A DNA stretch of 64,000 nucleotides from Bradyrhizobium sp. CCBAU 51765 (GCF_015291725.1 NZ_CP030038.1:5941001-6005000); one strand, 5' to 3'; shown: positions 43,590 through 52,368, counted from the first letter of the stretch. The notes: generated by a model from the letters alone, not told the origin. Numbers and translations are program-made.

Positions 43590-44995
43590 GCCAGATACTC
43601 CTGAAGTGATTTTGGCTGTTCGAGCGGACGAAGCGCTGACCAGTCCGGATGGACCGACGTCGCAAAGCCCGTTGCATGAAGCGATCCCGTCAGGAGATCA
43701 CCGTCGTGGATGGAGAGGCGGATGCCCTGCCCGGCATCGGCATAGAGATCGGGGTGCGCGGCGGCGAAGGCTTGCGCTTCAGGAGTTGGCGTGTCGCCAA
43801 AGCCGTCGACATAGTGATGGCCGTTGCGCTCGGCGTGGGTGACGCCGATGAAGGCGCCGAGCGCGAGGTCCTGCTGCACGGCGAGACCGGCCTGGCAAGT
43901 GAGGTCCTCGCCGGTCACGAAGTACTGCTCGCCGCCCGCGCTCCATTTCGCCGCGCGCGTCGCGTTGACGATGGATTTGTAGAGGCCCTTGCAGGATTTG
44001 GAGGAGATGCCGCGATAGCCTAGGGCCCGGGCGGCCGGAAAAGCGTCGTAGGAATCGTCGGCTTCGTCGATGATGAAACCGCGATCTGCCAGCGCGCCGA
44101 GCGGCGATTGCCGGGTGATGTCGCGCGGCATTGGCTGTTCGACATAAAGCAATCGCGCCGCGATCCGGCGCAGCGCGGCGTCATGATCGAGCCGGTCGAT
44201 CAGCGCACGCAACGCCGAGAGGTCGGCGTACTGCTCGTTGGCGTCGAGCGTCACCTTGTAGTCACGCCCCAGCTTATCGAGCTCCTTGCCGATCCGGGCA
44301 AGCCGCGCCGCGTCGGCCGCAGGATCGCCCGACAGCTTGAGCTTGAAATAGCGCGCACCTGCGTTCTCCCGCGGGTCGGCAACGCCGCCCTCGCCTTCTA
44401 CGGGATCGTCAAGACCGACGGTGTGCCTGATGGCAACACGCTCCAGCGGGGCCCGGCCGCCGAGGAACGTGGCGATGTCCGCCCCCCCAAGGTCAGGCGA
44501 GAGGCGCGCGTCCATGCCGGCGATGTTGCCGGCCATCCCGTCGAAGAAATTGGTCTCGGCGGCGCGCAGCAGCGCATCGAGGATCGCCTTGTCGATCTCC
44601 GCCGGGCCATAAGCGGCGGCGAGCGCCGGAATGTTCTTCTTCGCGCAGGTCGCGATCTGCGCCCCGATGCACGAGGCATGCAGATCGAACGCGGTCTGGT
44701 ATCCGGTCCGCGCCAGGTAGAGACCGCGCGCGATCTCCAGCGCGCGACGCAAGCCATCGACCGTCTGCGCCGGCGACAGCTCCGGCCGCTTGTCGAACCA
44801 TTTCGGCACCAGCAGTTCAGCACTGGCGCCGACGGCAACGCCCCTGTTTGTAGTCTTGCCCTCGACCTCGATCTCGACCCGCACGAACAGCTGCGGCGTC
44901 GCGTTGATGGTAACAGCGCCGAAGCGGAACGGCCGCGCGAACTGCACGGGACGTTCGAAGAAGGCGATGTCTCGCAGCTTCAGGCGGGGTGACAT
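43586..44995 (-). CDS. Enolase-superfamily (mandelate racemase/muconate lactonizing-like) protein
   Basis: 469 aa. The barrel domain shows YFKLKLSG (general-base Lys pair), metal ligands in VTLDANEQY (Asp), LLYVEQPMP (Glu) and FIIDEADDSYDA (Asp/Glu), then ISSKSCKGLYKSI. The N-terminal capping domain contains FDLHASCIGAQIA. It is longer than usual superfamily members (about 370-400 aa) and of a branch I cannot name. Expected to dehydrate or epimerise a sugar acid. First of the four coupled minus-strand catabolic genes (4-base overlap with the dehydrogenase gene). Confidence 0.78.
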   Translation of the reverse strand: MSPRLKLRDIAFFERPVQFARPFRFGAVTINATPQLFVRVEIEVEGKTTNRGVAVGASAELLVPKWFDKRPELSPAQTVDGLRRALEIARGLYLARTGYQTAFDLHASCIGAQIATCAKKNIPALAAAYGPAEIDKAILDALLRAAETNFFDGMAGNIAGMDARLSPDLGGADIATFLGGRAPLERVAIRHTVGLDDPVEGEGGVADPRENAGARYFKLKLSGDPAADAARLARIGKELDKLGRDYKVTLDANEQYADLSALRALIDRLDHDAALRRIAARLLYVEQPMPRDITRQSPLGALADRGFIIDEADDSYDAFPAARALGYRGISSKSCKGLYKSIVNATRAAKWSAGGEQYFVTGEDLTCQAGLAVQQDLALGAFIGVTHAERNGHHYVDGFGDTPTPEAQAFAAAHPDLYADAGQGIRLSIHDGDLLTGSLHATGFATSVHPDWSALRPLEQPKSLQEYLA

Positions 44996-45050
44996 GGTCT
45001 AACAACAAAACGAGGTGAGCTTGGTGCGAGCGGTATGCCCACGGGCGACT

Positions 45051-45182
45051 CGCCTCTCCCGCTTGCGGGAGAGGCCGACGCGCAAAGCGCGGCGGGTGAG
45101 GGTTCTATCCTCTTGGGGAGTCTTTCCAGCGGAGACACGCTCTCCCCACCCCTCCCCCGCAGGCGGGGGAGGGAGCGCAGCG
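45051..45182. repeat. Intergenic repeat with two GC-rich palindromes
   Basis: Contains CCTCTCCCGC/GCGGGAGAGG (45053-45074) and CCCTCCCCCGC/GCGGGGGAGGG (45150-45173) around a central GCGGGTGAGGGTT segment. A common Bradyrhizobiaceae element. It fills the 220-bp gap between the ABC ATPase and enolase-superfamily genes. Confidence 0.8.
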
Positions 45183-45215
45183 TGCACGTGGCTCCCTCGG
45201 AAAACGCCATGACAG

Positions 45216-46061
45216 CTAATCCAATGCACCCTGCGAGAAGAAGTGCTTGCGGATGCGCTGCACGAGCTCGGTGAAAACAGGATCGGCCATCACGTCGAGC
45301 GAGCGCGGGCGCGGCAGTGGCACGTCGTAGATCGCGGCGACCGCGCCGGGGCGCTCGGTCATGACCAGGACGCGATCGGCGAGGAACACAGCCTCCGGAA
45401 TCGAATGCGTGATCAGCAGCACCGTCTTCTTCGTCTCGCGCTGGATGCGCATCAATTCGAGATTCATGCGTTCACGCGTCAATGCATCGAGCGCGCCGAA
45501 CGGCTCGTCCATCAGCATGATCCTGGGATCGTGCACCAGCGCGCGGCAGATCGAGGCACGCTGCTGCATGCCGCCGGAGAGTTGCCAGGGCAGCTTCTTC
45601 TCAAAACCTTCGAGTCCGACCAGCTTCAGCAGCGCCTTGGCGCGTTCGAGATATTTTTGCCGGGGCAGCCGCTTCATGTCGATCGGCAGCATCACGTTGG
45701 ACAGGATGTTGCGCCATGGCAGGAGCAGCGCGTTCTGGAAGACGATGCCGACATTGCCATGCGGCGCCGTCACCTTCTCGCCCTCGACCAGGATTTCGCC
45801 CGTCGTCGGCGGCAGCAGACCCGAGATCAGCTTGAGCAGCGTGGACTTGCCGCAGCCGGATGGGCCGACCACGACGAAGAACTCACCGTCGTTGATGTGG
45901 AAGTCGAGCGGCCGCAGCGACGGCACGTCGCCGTCGCGTGTCCGGTAGGTCTTGGACACGCCGGACAGCTTGATGCCCGACGAATCGGCGGCACGGCCGC
46001 TTACCAGGCGCAGATGCGCGGCCGGCTGGTTGATATCGACTGGCTTGGTCGCAGGGTTCAT
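45216..46061 (-). CDS. ABC transporter ATP-binding protein, NitT/TauT/SsuB type
   Basis: 281 aa ATPase. Walker A GPSGCGKS at 66-73, signature LSGGMQQRASICRAL, Walker B IMLMDEPFGALD and a LITHSIPEAVFLADR switch region, typical of the nitrate/taurine/sulfonate importer subfamily. ATG 46061 is chosen; further upstream in-frame codons fall within a palindromic repeat. It serves the permease at 47279 and binding protein at 46213, all on the minus strand. Confidence 0.92.
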   Translation of the reverse strand: MNPATKPVDINQPAAHLRLVSGRAADSSGIKLSGVSKTYRTRDGDVPSLRPLDFHINDGEFFVVVGPSGCGKSTLLKLISGLLPPTTGEILVEGEKVTAPHGNVGIVFQNALLLPWRNILSNVMLPIDMKRLPRQKYLERAKALLKLVGLEGFEKKLPWQLSGGMQQRASICRALVHDPRIMLMDEPFGALDALTRERMNLELMRIQRETKKTVLLITHSIPEAVFLADRVLVMTERPGAVAAIYDVPLPRPRSLDVMADPVFTELVQRIRKHFFSQGALD

Positions 46062-46078
46062 CACAACCTTCTCCACGC

Positions 46079-46196
46079 GTCGTCCCTGCGAACGCAGGAA
46101 CCCATACGCCGTGCCGGAGCGTTCGGGCACGCGGGTTGAGACCTTCCGTAACCATCAAGGCCGGTGGTTATGAGTCCCTGCGTTCGCAGGGACGAC
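46079..46196. repeat. Inverted repeat (GTCGTCCCTGCGAACGCAGG family)
   Basis: Perfect 20-bp terminal inverted arms at 46079-46098 and 46177-46196, with a 78-bp middle containing CCGGAGCGTTCGGGC. Intergenic hairpin element between the ATPase and binding-protein genes, likely to affect mRNA processing of the operon. Confidence 0.85.
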
Positions 46197-46212
46197 AGAG
46201 GAGATTGATCGC

Positions 46213-47205
46213 TCACGACCCGCTCTTCGGCAGATAATCGTTGGTGTAGAAGGCCTTCGGGTTGTCCTTGGCCTTGGCATCGAGACCGCCATATTCGACC
46301 ATCAGATTGACGGAGTCCGTCATGTTCTGGTCGGTGACCTGGAACGGCCGCTTGCTCTTGGTCTCCGCAGTCCGGTAGAGCGGAATGGTCAGCTCGAAAC
46401 CTTGCGTCAGCGTGTCGATCTTGCCGCCCTTGGGGTTGGCATCGAGGATTGCCTGCGCCGCGGCTTTGGGTTCCTTCTCGGCGGCTTCCACCGCCTTGGT
46501 CGTCGCCGACATGAAGCGGCGGACGAGATCGGCGTTGGCCTTCACATAGTCGGTGTTGGCGATGATGCCTGATGAAACCATGTTGATGCCGTAGTCGGCG
46601 AACTTGATCGGATAGACGTCCTTGCCGGTGGCGTCCTTGATCTTCATCGACTGGTCCATGACGTAGCCGAGCAAGAGGTCGGCCTGGCCATTGATGACGG
46701 CGTTGAGCTTGGTCTGGCCGTCGCCGGCCACGGTCTTGAAGTCGCTCTCCTTCAGGCCGGTCTTCTTCAGGAACAGCGGCCAGATCTGGGTCATGGAATC
46801 AGCGGGCGTGATCGCCACCGTCTTGCCCTTGATGTCCTCGGGCTTCCTGATGTTCTTGTCGGCGAAGCCCATCGCAGACATCGGGCTGGTCTGGAGCAGC
46901 ACGCCGGTCGCAACCACGGGCGCGCCCTTGATCGCGGCGCGCATCATGGTGGGGACGTCAACATAGCCGAAATCCGCCGTCTTGGCCGCGACGGCCTGCG
47001 TCGTCGCCGCCGAGCCGCGGCCTTCCTGGATCTCGAGGTCGATGCCTTCAGCCGCATAAATGCCCTTGGCCTTGCCGTAATAGAACGGCGCGTGCTCGCC
47101 ATAGACGTACCAGTTCAGCATCAGCACGACCTTGTCGGCCGCCTGCGCCGGCATGGCCGCGAAGGTCATCAGCACCGCCGAGACAGCCCCAATCAAGCGC
47201 TTCAT
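46213..47205 (-). CDS. ABC transporter substrate-binding protein, NMT1/ThiY-TauA type
   Basis: 330 aa periplasmic receptor. Signal peptide MKRLIGAVSAVLMTFAAMPAQA then ADKVVLMLNWYVYGEHAPFYYG, the NMT1/ThiY-like opening. Conserved IKGKTVAITPADSMTQIWP and KLNAVINGQADLLLGY segments follow. Ligands of this family include pyrimidine precursors, taurine, sulfonates and aromatic acids; which applies here is unclear. ATG 47205 follows a GGGAGAG ribosome site; GTG at 47211 is an alternative. Confidence 0.9.
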   Translation of the reverse strand: MKRLIGAVSAVLMTFAAMPAQAADKVVLMLNWYVYGEHAPFYYGKAKGIYAAEGIDLEIQEGRGSAATTQAVAAKTADFGYVDVPTMMRAAIKGAPVVATGVLLQTSPMSAMGFADKNIRKPEDIKGKTVAITPADSMTQIWPLFLKKTGLKESDFKTVAGDGQTKLNAVINGQADLLLGYVMDQSMKIKDATGKDVYPIKFADYGINMVSSGIIANTDYVKANADLVRRFMSATTKAVEAAEKEPKAAAQAILDANPKGGKIDTLTQGFELTIPLYRTAETKSKRPFQVTDQNMTDSVNLMVEYGGLDAKAKDNPKAFYTNDYLPKSGS

Positions 47206-47278
47206 CGTCACTCTCCCTTGCCCTTGTTGCGTCGGCCGTTGGTGGCCGTTCGTTTCGTCACTTCAGAGCCGCAAACAC

Positions 47279-48088
47279 TCAAGCGGCGAAAATCACGTCC
47301 TCGCGCTGGCTGACATGCCAGGGAATGACCAGCTTCTCGATCCGGTCCACGATCCAGAACAGGATCACACCGAGCAGCGCGAGAATGACGAGGGCAGCGA
47401 ACATCGTCGGCAGATCGAACGTGCCGATCGAGCGCTGCATGACGTAGCCGATCCCGGAATTGGAGCCGACGAACTCGCCGACGACGGCGCCGACCACGGC
47501 GAGCGTTACCGACACTTTGAGGCCGGAGAAAATCGCCGGCAGCGCATGCGGCAGGTTCACCGCGCGAAACACCTGGAAACGGCTGCCCTGCATGGCGCGG
47601 GCGAGATCGACCATGTCAGGATCGACTGACTTGAAGCCCTGCACCGCCGAGACCACCACTGGGAAAAAGCCGAGCAGGAACGCGGAGATCACCTTTGGAA
47701 TGATGCCGAAGCCGAACCAGACCACGAACAGCGGCGCGATCGCGATCTTGGGCACGGATTGCGAGAACACCAGCAGCGGATAGACGTAGCTCTCCACTGT
47801 CCTGGAGCCTGCGATCAGCATCGCCACGGGAATTCCGAACAGCGCCGAGAGCAGGAAACCGCAGACGGTCGCGTAGGTGGTCGGCCAGGACTGGCGTAGC
47901 AGTTCCGGCCATTCGGTGCGCAGCACGGCGACGACATCGAGCGGCGACGGGATCTGATAGGCGGGAATCCTGAAGATTCGGATCGCGAGATCCCAGGCGA
48001 CCACGATGAAGACCAGGAACAGAAACGGCCGAACCCAGGCCGCGTTCAGCATCTTGGACACCGCATTTTGCGGCTTCGGCTCGGCCAA
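47279..48088 (-). CDS. ABC transporter permease, NitT/TauT type
   Basis: 269 aa permease with about six helices; the docking loop near DLARAMQGSRFQVFRAVNLP and the motif GVVVGEFVGSNSGIGYVM-like (AVVGAVVGEFVGSNSGIGY) are typical of the SsuC/TauC branch. Starts with TTG at 48088, preceded by a GGGAGTG ribosome site. First gene of the permease-SBP-ATPase set; 73 bases separate it from the binding-protein gene. Confidence 0.9.
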   Translation of the reverse strand: MAEPKPQNAVSKMLNAAWVRPFLFLVFIVVAWDLAIRIFRIPAYQIPSPLDVVAVLRTEWPELLRQSWPTTYATVCGFLLSALFGIPVAMLIAGSRTVESYVYPLLVFSQSVPKIAIAPLFVVWFGFGIIPKVISAFLLGFFPVVVSAVQGFKSVDPDMVDLARAMQGSRFQVFRAVNLPHALPAIFSGLKVSVTLAVVGAVVGEFVGSNSGIGYVMQRSIGTFDLPTMFAALVILALLGVILFWIVDRIEKLVIPWHVSQREDVIFAA

Positions 48089-48219
48089 TTTTCACTCCCG
48101 GCATCTTCTTCGTTACGAGGAGAAATTAACCCGTTGGATAAATACTGTCCAGAGCTTTCCCTGTGACGTTTTGCGCCGGGGTTCCGGGGCTGTGTGTGGG
48201 GGGACGCACAATCGCCTCC

Positions 48220-48352
48220 GTGTCCCGGACGCGCTGCAACGCGAAGCGTTGCGGCGCAGAGCCGGGAGCCGGCGGCCGCGTGCTCGATGGTGACATGGGC
48301 CCCGGCTCTGCAGCGCCCCGCAAGAGCGCTGCGCTGCGTCCGGGGCACGAGA
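48220..48352. repeat. Inverted repeat (GTGTCCCGGACGC family)
   Basis: Starts GTGTCCCGGACGCGCTG and ends CTGCGTCCGGGGCACGAG, with internal GCAACGC/GCGTTGC arms and GAGCCGGG / CCCGGCTC. Related to 17716-17843 and 49304-49362. Part of the 437-bp gene-free stretch 48089-48525. Confidence 0.82.
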
Positions 48353-48368
48353 CCGCCCCACCCTCAAT

Positions 48369-48467
48369 GTCATTCCCAGCGAAGGCGGGGAATCCAGCAC
48401 GCCGCGGCCTCGCCGTATCCCATTAGCGTCTCTGGAATACTGGATTGCCCGCCTTCGCGGGCAATGA
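48369..48467. repeat. Inverted repeat (GTCATTCCCxGCGAAGGCGGG family)
   Basis: Starts GTCATTCCCAGCGAAGGCGG and ends CGCCTTCGCGGGCAATGA, inner GGAATCCAG / CTGGATT arms. A third repeat family, immediately beside the preceding element; together they fill the gap between the TetR and permease genes. Confidence 0.82.
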
Positions 48468-48525
48468 GAGTGGAGATTGGGGAAGAGGCGGATGCCACGT
48501 CTGCCCTGCGTGCGGGCTCCGCCCG

Positions 48526-49239
48526 CTACACCGTCTGCACCACCGCGCTGCGCGACTTCGGCGCCTTGGCAATCTCGAACAGTGCCACGGACTGCCCCGT
48601 CAATGCCGCCAGGACTAGGCCGACCATGTGCGCGAGCCGCTCGTCCTTGGCCTTCTTGTCCAGGAGATCGCGGCCGAAGATCACGCTGAGCGTCGCCGAA
48701 TTGGAGAGATAGAAGAAACTCAGCGCCGCGATCGAGATGTAGAGCTGCACCGGATCGACCGCGACCTGGAAATCGCCGCTGTCGATGCCGCGCCGCACCA
48801 CGGTGCGGATCATCTCGACGAAGGGCGAATGCATCGACTTGACCTTGGTCGATTTCTTCAGGTGTTTTGCGCGCGCGAGGTTCTCGGTCTGGAGCAGCGA
48901 CAGGAACTCCGGATTGCGCAGGAAGTAATTCCAGGTGAACTCGATCAGGCGTCTGATCGCCTCGGGCGGATCGAGGTGCTCGAGATCGAGCCCCCGCTCC
49001 TCGCTGCGGATCTTGTCATAGGCGCCTTCGAGCACCGCGAGATAGAGCTCGTCCTTGTTGCCGACGTGATAGTACAGCATGCGCTTGTTGGCGCCGGCCT
49101 TCGCCGCGATACGGTCGACGCGCGCGCCGGCGAGACCATGGGCGGAGAACTCCTGCTTGGCAGCTTCGAGAATGCGCAGCCGCATCCCCTCGGGATCGCG
49201 CTGCCATTTCAGAGTTCGCTTTGCCTTCGCCTTCGCCAA
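48526..49239 (-). CDS. TetR-family transcriptional regulator
   Basis: 237 aa. Basic N-terminus (AKAKAKRTLKWQRDPEGMR), then the HTH ILEAAKQEFSAHGLAGARVDRIAAKAGANKRMLYYHVGNKDELY, a textbook TetR DNA-binding region. The ligand domain (about 90-237) is of the group found with pyrimidine (RutR-like) regulators by general shape. Start is TTG at 49239 with no obvious ribosome site. Located upstream of the ABC/catabolic cluster on the same strand, so the likely local regulator; an operator was not found because repeats fill the gap. Confidence 0.88.
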   Translation of the reverse strand: MAKAKAKRTLKWQRDPEGMRLRILEAAKQEFSAHGLAGARVDRIAAKAGANKRMLYYHVGNKDELYLAVLEGAYDKIRSEERGLDLEHLDPPEAIRRLIEFTWNYFLRNPEFLSLLQTENLARAKHLKKSTKVKSMHSPFVEMIRTVVRRGIDSGDFQVAVDPVQLYISIAALSFFYLSNSATLSVIFGRDLLDKKAKDERLAHMVGLVLAALTGQSVALFEIAKAPKSRSAVVQTV

Positions 49240-49303
49240 ACCGGGTGCTCGCTGGGTGCTGTCAAGTCAGCGTGTAACATGCGGGCGGGTGTTTGAGAAC
49301 GAT

Positions 49304-49362
49304 CTCGTGCCCCGGACGCAGCGCAGCGCTTCTTCAGCGGTGCGCTGCGTCCGGGGCACGAG
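49304..49362. repeat. Hairpin repeat (short form of the GTGTCCCGGACGC family)
   Basis: Perfect 22-bp arms starting CTCGTGCCCCGGACGC and ending GCGTCCGGGGCACGAG, with a 15-base loop. It lies in the 141-bp gap between the TetR and VOC genes and could terminate the VOC transcript. Confidence 0.85.
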
Positions 49363-49380
49363 AGTGCATTACGCGGTCCC

Positions 49381-50229
49381 TCAATCCACCGGCTTCGGCG
49401 AGCGCTCCAGCAGAACCGTCTGAATCCCGCAGGTCCCGCTCCGCACCGTCATGATCCGCGTGCCCGGCTTGCGGCCGTTGCGGACTTCGCTGACGTCGAG
49501 GCCGGAAGCGATCAGGCGGGCGCGGGTGGCGTCGATGTCGGCGACCCGCCAGCTCAGGCCCCAGAGCCGGTCATGCGTGAGGTCACCGCCGGCGACGGGC
49601 CGGCGTACCACCTCGACGATGAGATCGCCGCAGCGGAAGAACATCAGCTGGCCCCAGTCCTGGTGCGAGCGGTCGAGGGCGAGATCGAGCCCGAGCCGCG
49701 CTCCATAAAGCGCGGCGGCGCGCTCGGAATCCTCGGTGGTGATGACGACGTGGTCGAGCGCGTCGATCGGCGCGATGTCGGTCGCGGCCGACTTCGGACG
49801 CTCGTCGGCCAGTTCGAGGAAGAACATGCGCACGCCGCGCGTGAGCTCCGTGGCGGCACGCGTCCGCTTCCAGTGCAGCATGGCGTCGCTGACGGCATCG
49901 CTGCTTTCGACCTCGGCGACCGGGTCCGGCCTCAAGGCCACCCGCTCCAGCCGCCGGTGCATCTTGCCGATGTCCGCGACCCGAAAGCACAGGCTGGCGA
50001 GCATGCCCTCCTGGTCCTCGAGCAGTGCGCGCATGCGGTCGGCGGTGACGCTGAAGCCGTGAGGGGCCATCAGCTCGATCGTCATGTTGTCGAGGGTGAA
50101 CAGCACCCGGTCAGCGCCCTCGCCGGAGTTCTGCCAGGCCGGCGCGCGGGCGAGCAGCGTCTGATAGGCCGCCTTGGCCGCACCAATATCGCTCACCAGA
50201 GCGACGATGTGATCGAGGCCGGTGATCAT
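49381..50229 (-). CDS. VOC superfamily (glyoxalase-like) protein with two tandem modules
   Basis: 282 aa. Two beta-alpha-beta modules: ITGLDHIVALVSDIGAAKAAYQTLL (1-26) and DALDHVVITTEDSERAAALYG (about 150-170), with Glu/His candidates for a metal site (LDHIV, IELMAPHG, FRCGDLIVEVV). Two-module VOC proteins include extradiol dioxygenase-like and lactoylglutathione lyase-like enzymes; the activity here is unknown. It stands upstream of the TetR gene on the same strand, possibly part of the regulon. Confidence 0.8.
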   Translation of the reverse strand: MITGLDHIVALVSDIGAAKAAYQTLLARAPAWQNSGEGADRVLFTLDNMTIELMAPHGFSVTADRMRALLEDQEGMLASLCFRVADIGKMHRRLERVALRPDPVAEVESSDAVSDAMLHWKRTRAATELTRGVRMFFLELADERPKSAATDIAPIDALDHVVITTEDSERAAALYGARLGLDLALDRSHQDWGQLMFFRCGDLIVEVVRRPVAGGDLTHDRLWGLSWRVADIDATRARLIASGLDVSEVRNGRKPGTRIMTVRSGTCGIQTVLLERSPKPVD

Positions 50230-50441
50230 CCTGCACCCTTTTGAACGACTTGGAACCCATGGACCGGCAGACGGTCTTTGTCCGGGCTTGGCATTGGCCC
50301 GACATGGTCGTATTCCGGCACCATGCTGACCTCAAGCGCTTCGGGCGGCAGTTTTGCGAATAATTTCAGCGTCCCTCCGGAGCGGAACCGGTGCTAGAGT
50401 AATCCCGCCGGCCGGGACCACAAGCGCATCACGGACAAGCA

Positions 50442-51335
50442 ATGCAGGCTCTCTTCATCGGACAGACCTATATCGACGTCGTCTTCATCACCGACCACAT
50501 GCCGACCGGCGACGAGAAGCACGTGGCCTCGGACTACGCGGTCTCCTTCGGCGGCAACGCGGTGACGGCGGCCTTCTGCTGCGCCAAGCTCGGCATCGTG
50601 CCCGATCTCATCGCCACGGCGGCCAATGACTGGCTGGGGCGCATGTTCCAGGACATGTGCGCCAAGTACGGCATCTCGCTGCACGGGCGCAAGGTCAACC
50701 AGTCCTCGCTCTCCTTCATCATGCCCAAGGACGGCAAGCGCGCCATTGTCCGCTGCCGCGACGACGAGCACATCCACCCCTTCCCGATGCTCAATCTCGG
50801 CGGCTGCCGCGCGCTGCATGTCGACGGCCACCAGCCGGATGCCGCAATCCACTACGCCAAGGTGTGCCGCGAGGCGGGCATCCTGACCTCGCTCGACGGC
50901 GGCGGCCTGCGCACCAACACGCATGAGCTGCTCGAATATATCGACGTCGCCATCGTCGCCGAGCGGCTGTGCGAGCAGATGGACCTGACGCCTGAGAAGA
51001 TGCTCGACTACCTCAAGGGCCGCGGCTGCAAGATCGGCGGCGTCACCATGGGCGAGAAGGGCCTGCTCTGGTACGACGAGACAGGGACGGTCCAGGTGAT
51101 GCCGGCGATGCCGATCCCGCGCGAGCGCGTCATCGACACCAACGGCGCCGGCGACGTCTTCCACGGCGCCTATGTCTATTCCTACCTCGCCCATCCCGGC
51201 AAAAGCTGGCGCGAGCATTTCGATTTCGCGCGCGCCGCCTCGACCTTCAAGATCCAGCGCCTCGGCAACGAGGCGGGGTTGCCGACACTCGTCGACATCG
51301 CCAAGGTCAGGCACGAGTTCGAGGTCAGGGTCTAA
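50442..51335 (+). CDS. PfkB-family carbohydrate kinase
   Basis: 297 aa kinase. N-terminal GQTYIDVVFITDHMPTGDEK and FGGNAVTAAFCCAKLG, and the C-terminal ATP/catalytic motif DTNGAGDVFHGAY (about 228-240) with the catalytic Asp. It resembles sugar kinases of the ribokinase family; sugar unknown. The stop is the first part of a palindromic repeat, after which a second PfkB-family kinase follows on the same strand. Confidence 0.9.
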   Translation: MQALFIGQTYIDVVFITDHMPTGDEKHVASDYAVSFGGNAVTAAFCCAKLGIVPDLIATAANDWLGRMFQDMCAKYGISLHGRKVNQSSLSFIMPKDGKRAIVRCRDDEHIHPFPMLNLGGCRALHVDGHQPDAAIHYAKVCREAGILTSLDGGGLRTNTHELLEYIDVAIVAERLCEQMDLTPEKMLDYLKGRGCKIGGVTMGEKGLLWYDETGTVQVMPAMPIPRERVIDTNGAGDVFHGAYVYSYLAHPGKSWREHFDFARAASTFKIQRLGNEAGLPTLVDIAKVRHEFEVRV

Positions 51336-51436
51336 AGCGCGATGCGATTAGGATGAATCGTCATCGCGCTTTAGGCTATTGTTTGAGCATGATCTTTTCG
51401 GAAAACCGCTACACACTTTTCCGGATCATGCTCTAG
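51333..51436. repeat. Palindromic repeats (AAAGCGCGATG / CATCGCGCTTT and AGCATGATC / GATCATGCT)
   Basis: Two stems: AAAGCGCGATG...CATCGCGCTTT (51335-51373) and GAGCATGATC...GATCATGCTC with a TTTTCGGAAAA-type middle (51384-51434). A frequent Rhizobiales element; here it provides the stop of the first kinase gene and separates it from the second. Confidence 0.82.
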
Positions 51437-51453
51437 CGGTCGCAGGGATCAGG

Positions 51454-52368
51454 ATGGGGCGCGTCTTCGTCGCCGGCAGCATCAACATGGACGTGGTGGC
51501 GACCGCCGATCGCCATCCGAAGGTCGGCGAGACCGTCGCCGGCCGGCAGGTGTTGTATTTTCCAGGCGGCAAGGGCGCCAACCAGGCGGTCGCGGCGTCA
51601 CGGCTTGGCGCGCGGACCACGCTGATCGGGCGGCTGGGGAAGGATTCATTCGGAGGCGAGCTGAAGGCCTTTCTCGGCGAGCAGGGCATCGACCTCGGCT
51701 ATGTCCAGGAGACGGCGGAGGCCCACACCGGGACGGCCATCATCACGGTGGCGGAGGCCGACAATACCATCGTCGTCATTCCCGGGGCGAACGGGCTGGT
51801 CGGCGCCGACGACGTCGAGGTCGTGCCGCTACTGGCGGGCGACGTCGCCGTCAGCCAGTTCGAGATTCCGCTGCCGACGATCGCCGCGTTCTTCCGACGC
51901 GCCCGCGCCGCCGGGGCCACGACGGTGCTCAACCCGGCTCCGGCGCAAGCCATGTCCCGCGAGCTGCTCGCGCTCGTCGACATCCTCGTGCTGAACGAGA
52001 CCGAGCTCGGATTCCTCGCAGGCAGCGGGCTCTCCGAGAGCGACGAGGCGGCAAGGATCATTGCCGTGGCGCGGCAGCTTCAGGCGCGCGAGGACCAGAC
52101 CATCTGCGTCACGCTCGGCAAGCGCGGCGTGCTCGCGCTGGCGGGGCGCGAGGAGATTGCCGTGCCCGGCCGCGCGGTGAAGGCGCTCGACACCACGGGC
52201 GCCGGCGACTGCTTCGTCGGCGCGCTGGCGGCGCAACTGGCCGACGATGTGCCCTTGCGCGCTGCCCTCGCCTTCGCCAATGCCGCGGCGTCGATCAGCG
52301 TGCAGCGGATGGGCGCCGGGCCGTCGATGCCGACGGCCGCGGAGGTGGCGGCGGTTTTGCCGCGCTAA
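51454..52368 (+). CDS. rbsK: Ribokinase (PfkB family)
   Basis: 304 aa. VFVAGSINMDVVATADRHPKVGETV at the N-terminus and YFPGGKGANQAVAASRLG (about 33-50) are the ribokinase signature (NxD and GGKGANQA), and DTTGAGDCFVGALAA (about 249-263) holds the catalytic Asp. Phosphorylates ribose or a related sugar with ATP; a ribokinase identity is better supported than for the preceding kinase. ATG 51454 with GCAGGGATCAGG upstream; the in-frame extension lies inside the repeat. Confidence 0.88.
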   Translation: MGRVFVAGSINMDVVATADRHPKVGETVAGRQVLYFPGGKGANQAVAASRLGARTTLIGRLGKDSFGGELKAFLGEQGIDLGYVQETAEAHTGTAIITVAEADNTIVVIPGANGLVGADDVEVVPLLAGDVAVSQFEIPLPTIAAFFRRARAAGATTVLNPAPAQAMSRELLALVDILVLNETELGFLAGSGLSESDEAARIIAVARQLQAREDQTICVTLGKRGVLALAGREEIAVPGRAVKALDTTGAGDCFVGALAAQLADDVPLRAALAFANAAASISVQRMGAGPSMPTAAEVAAVLPR

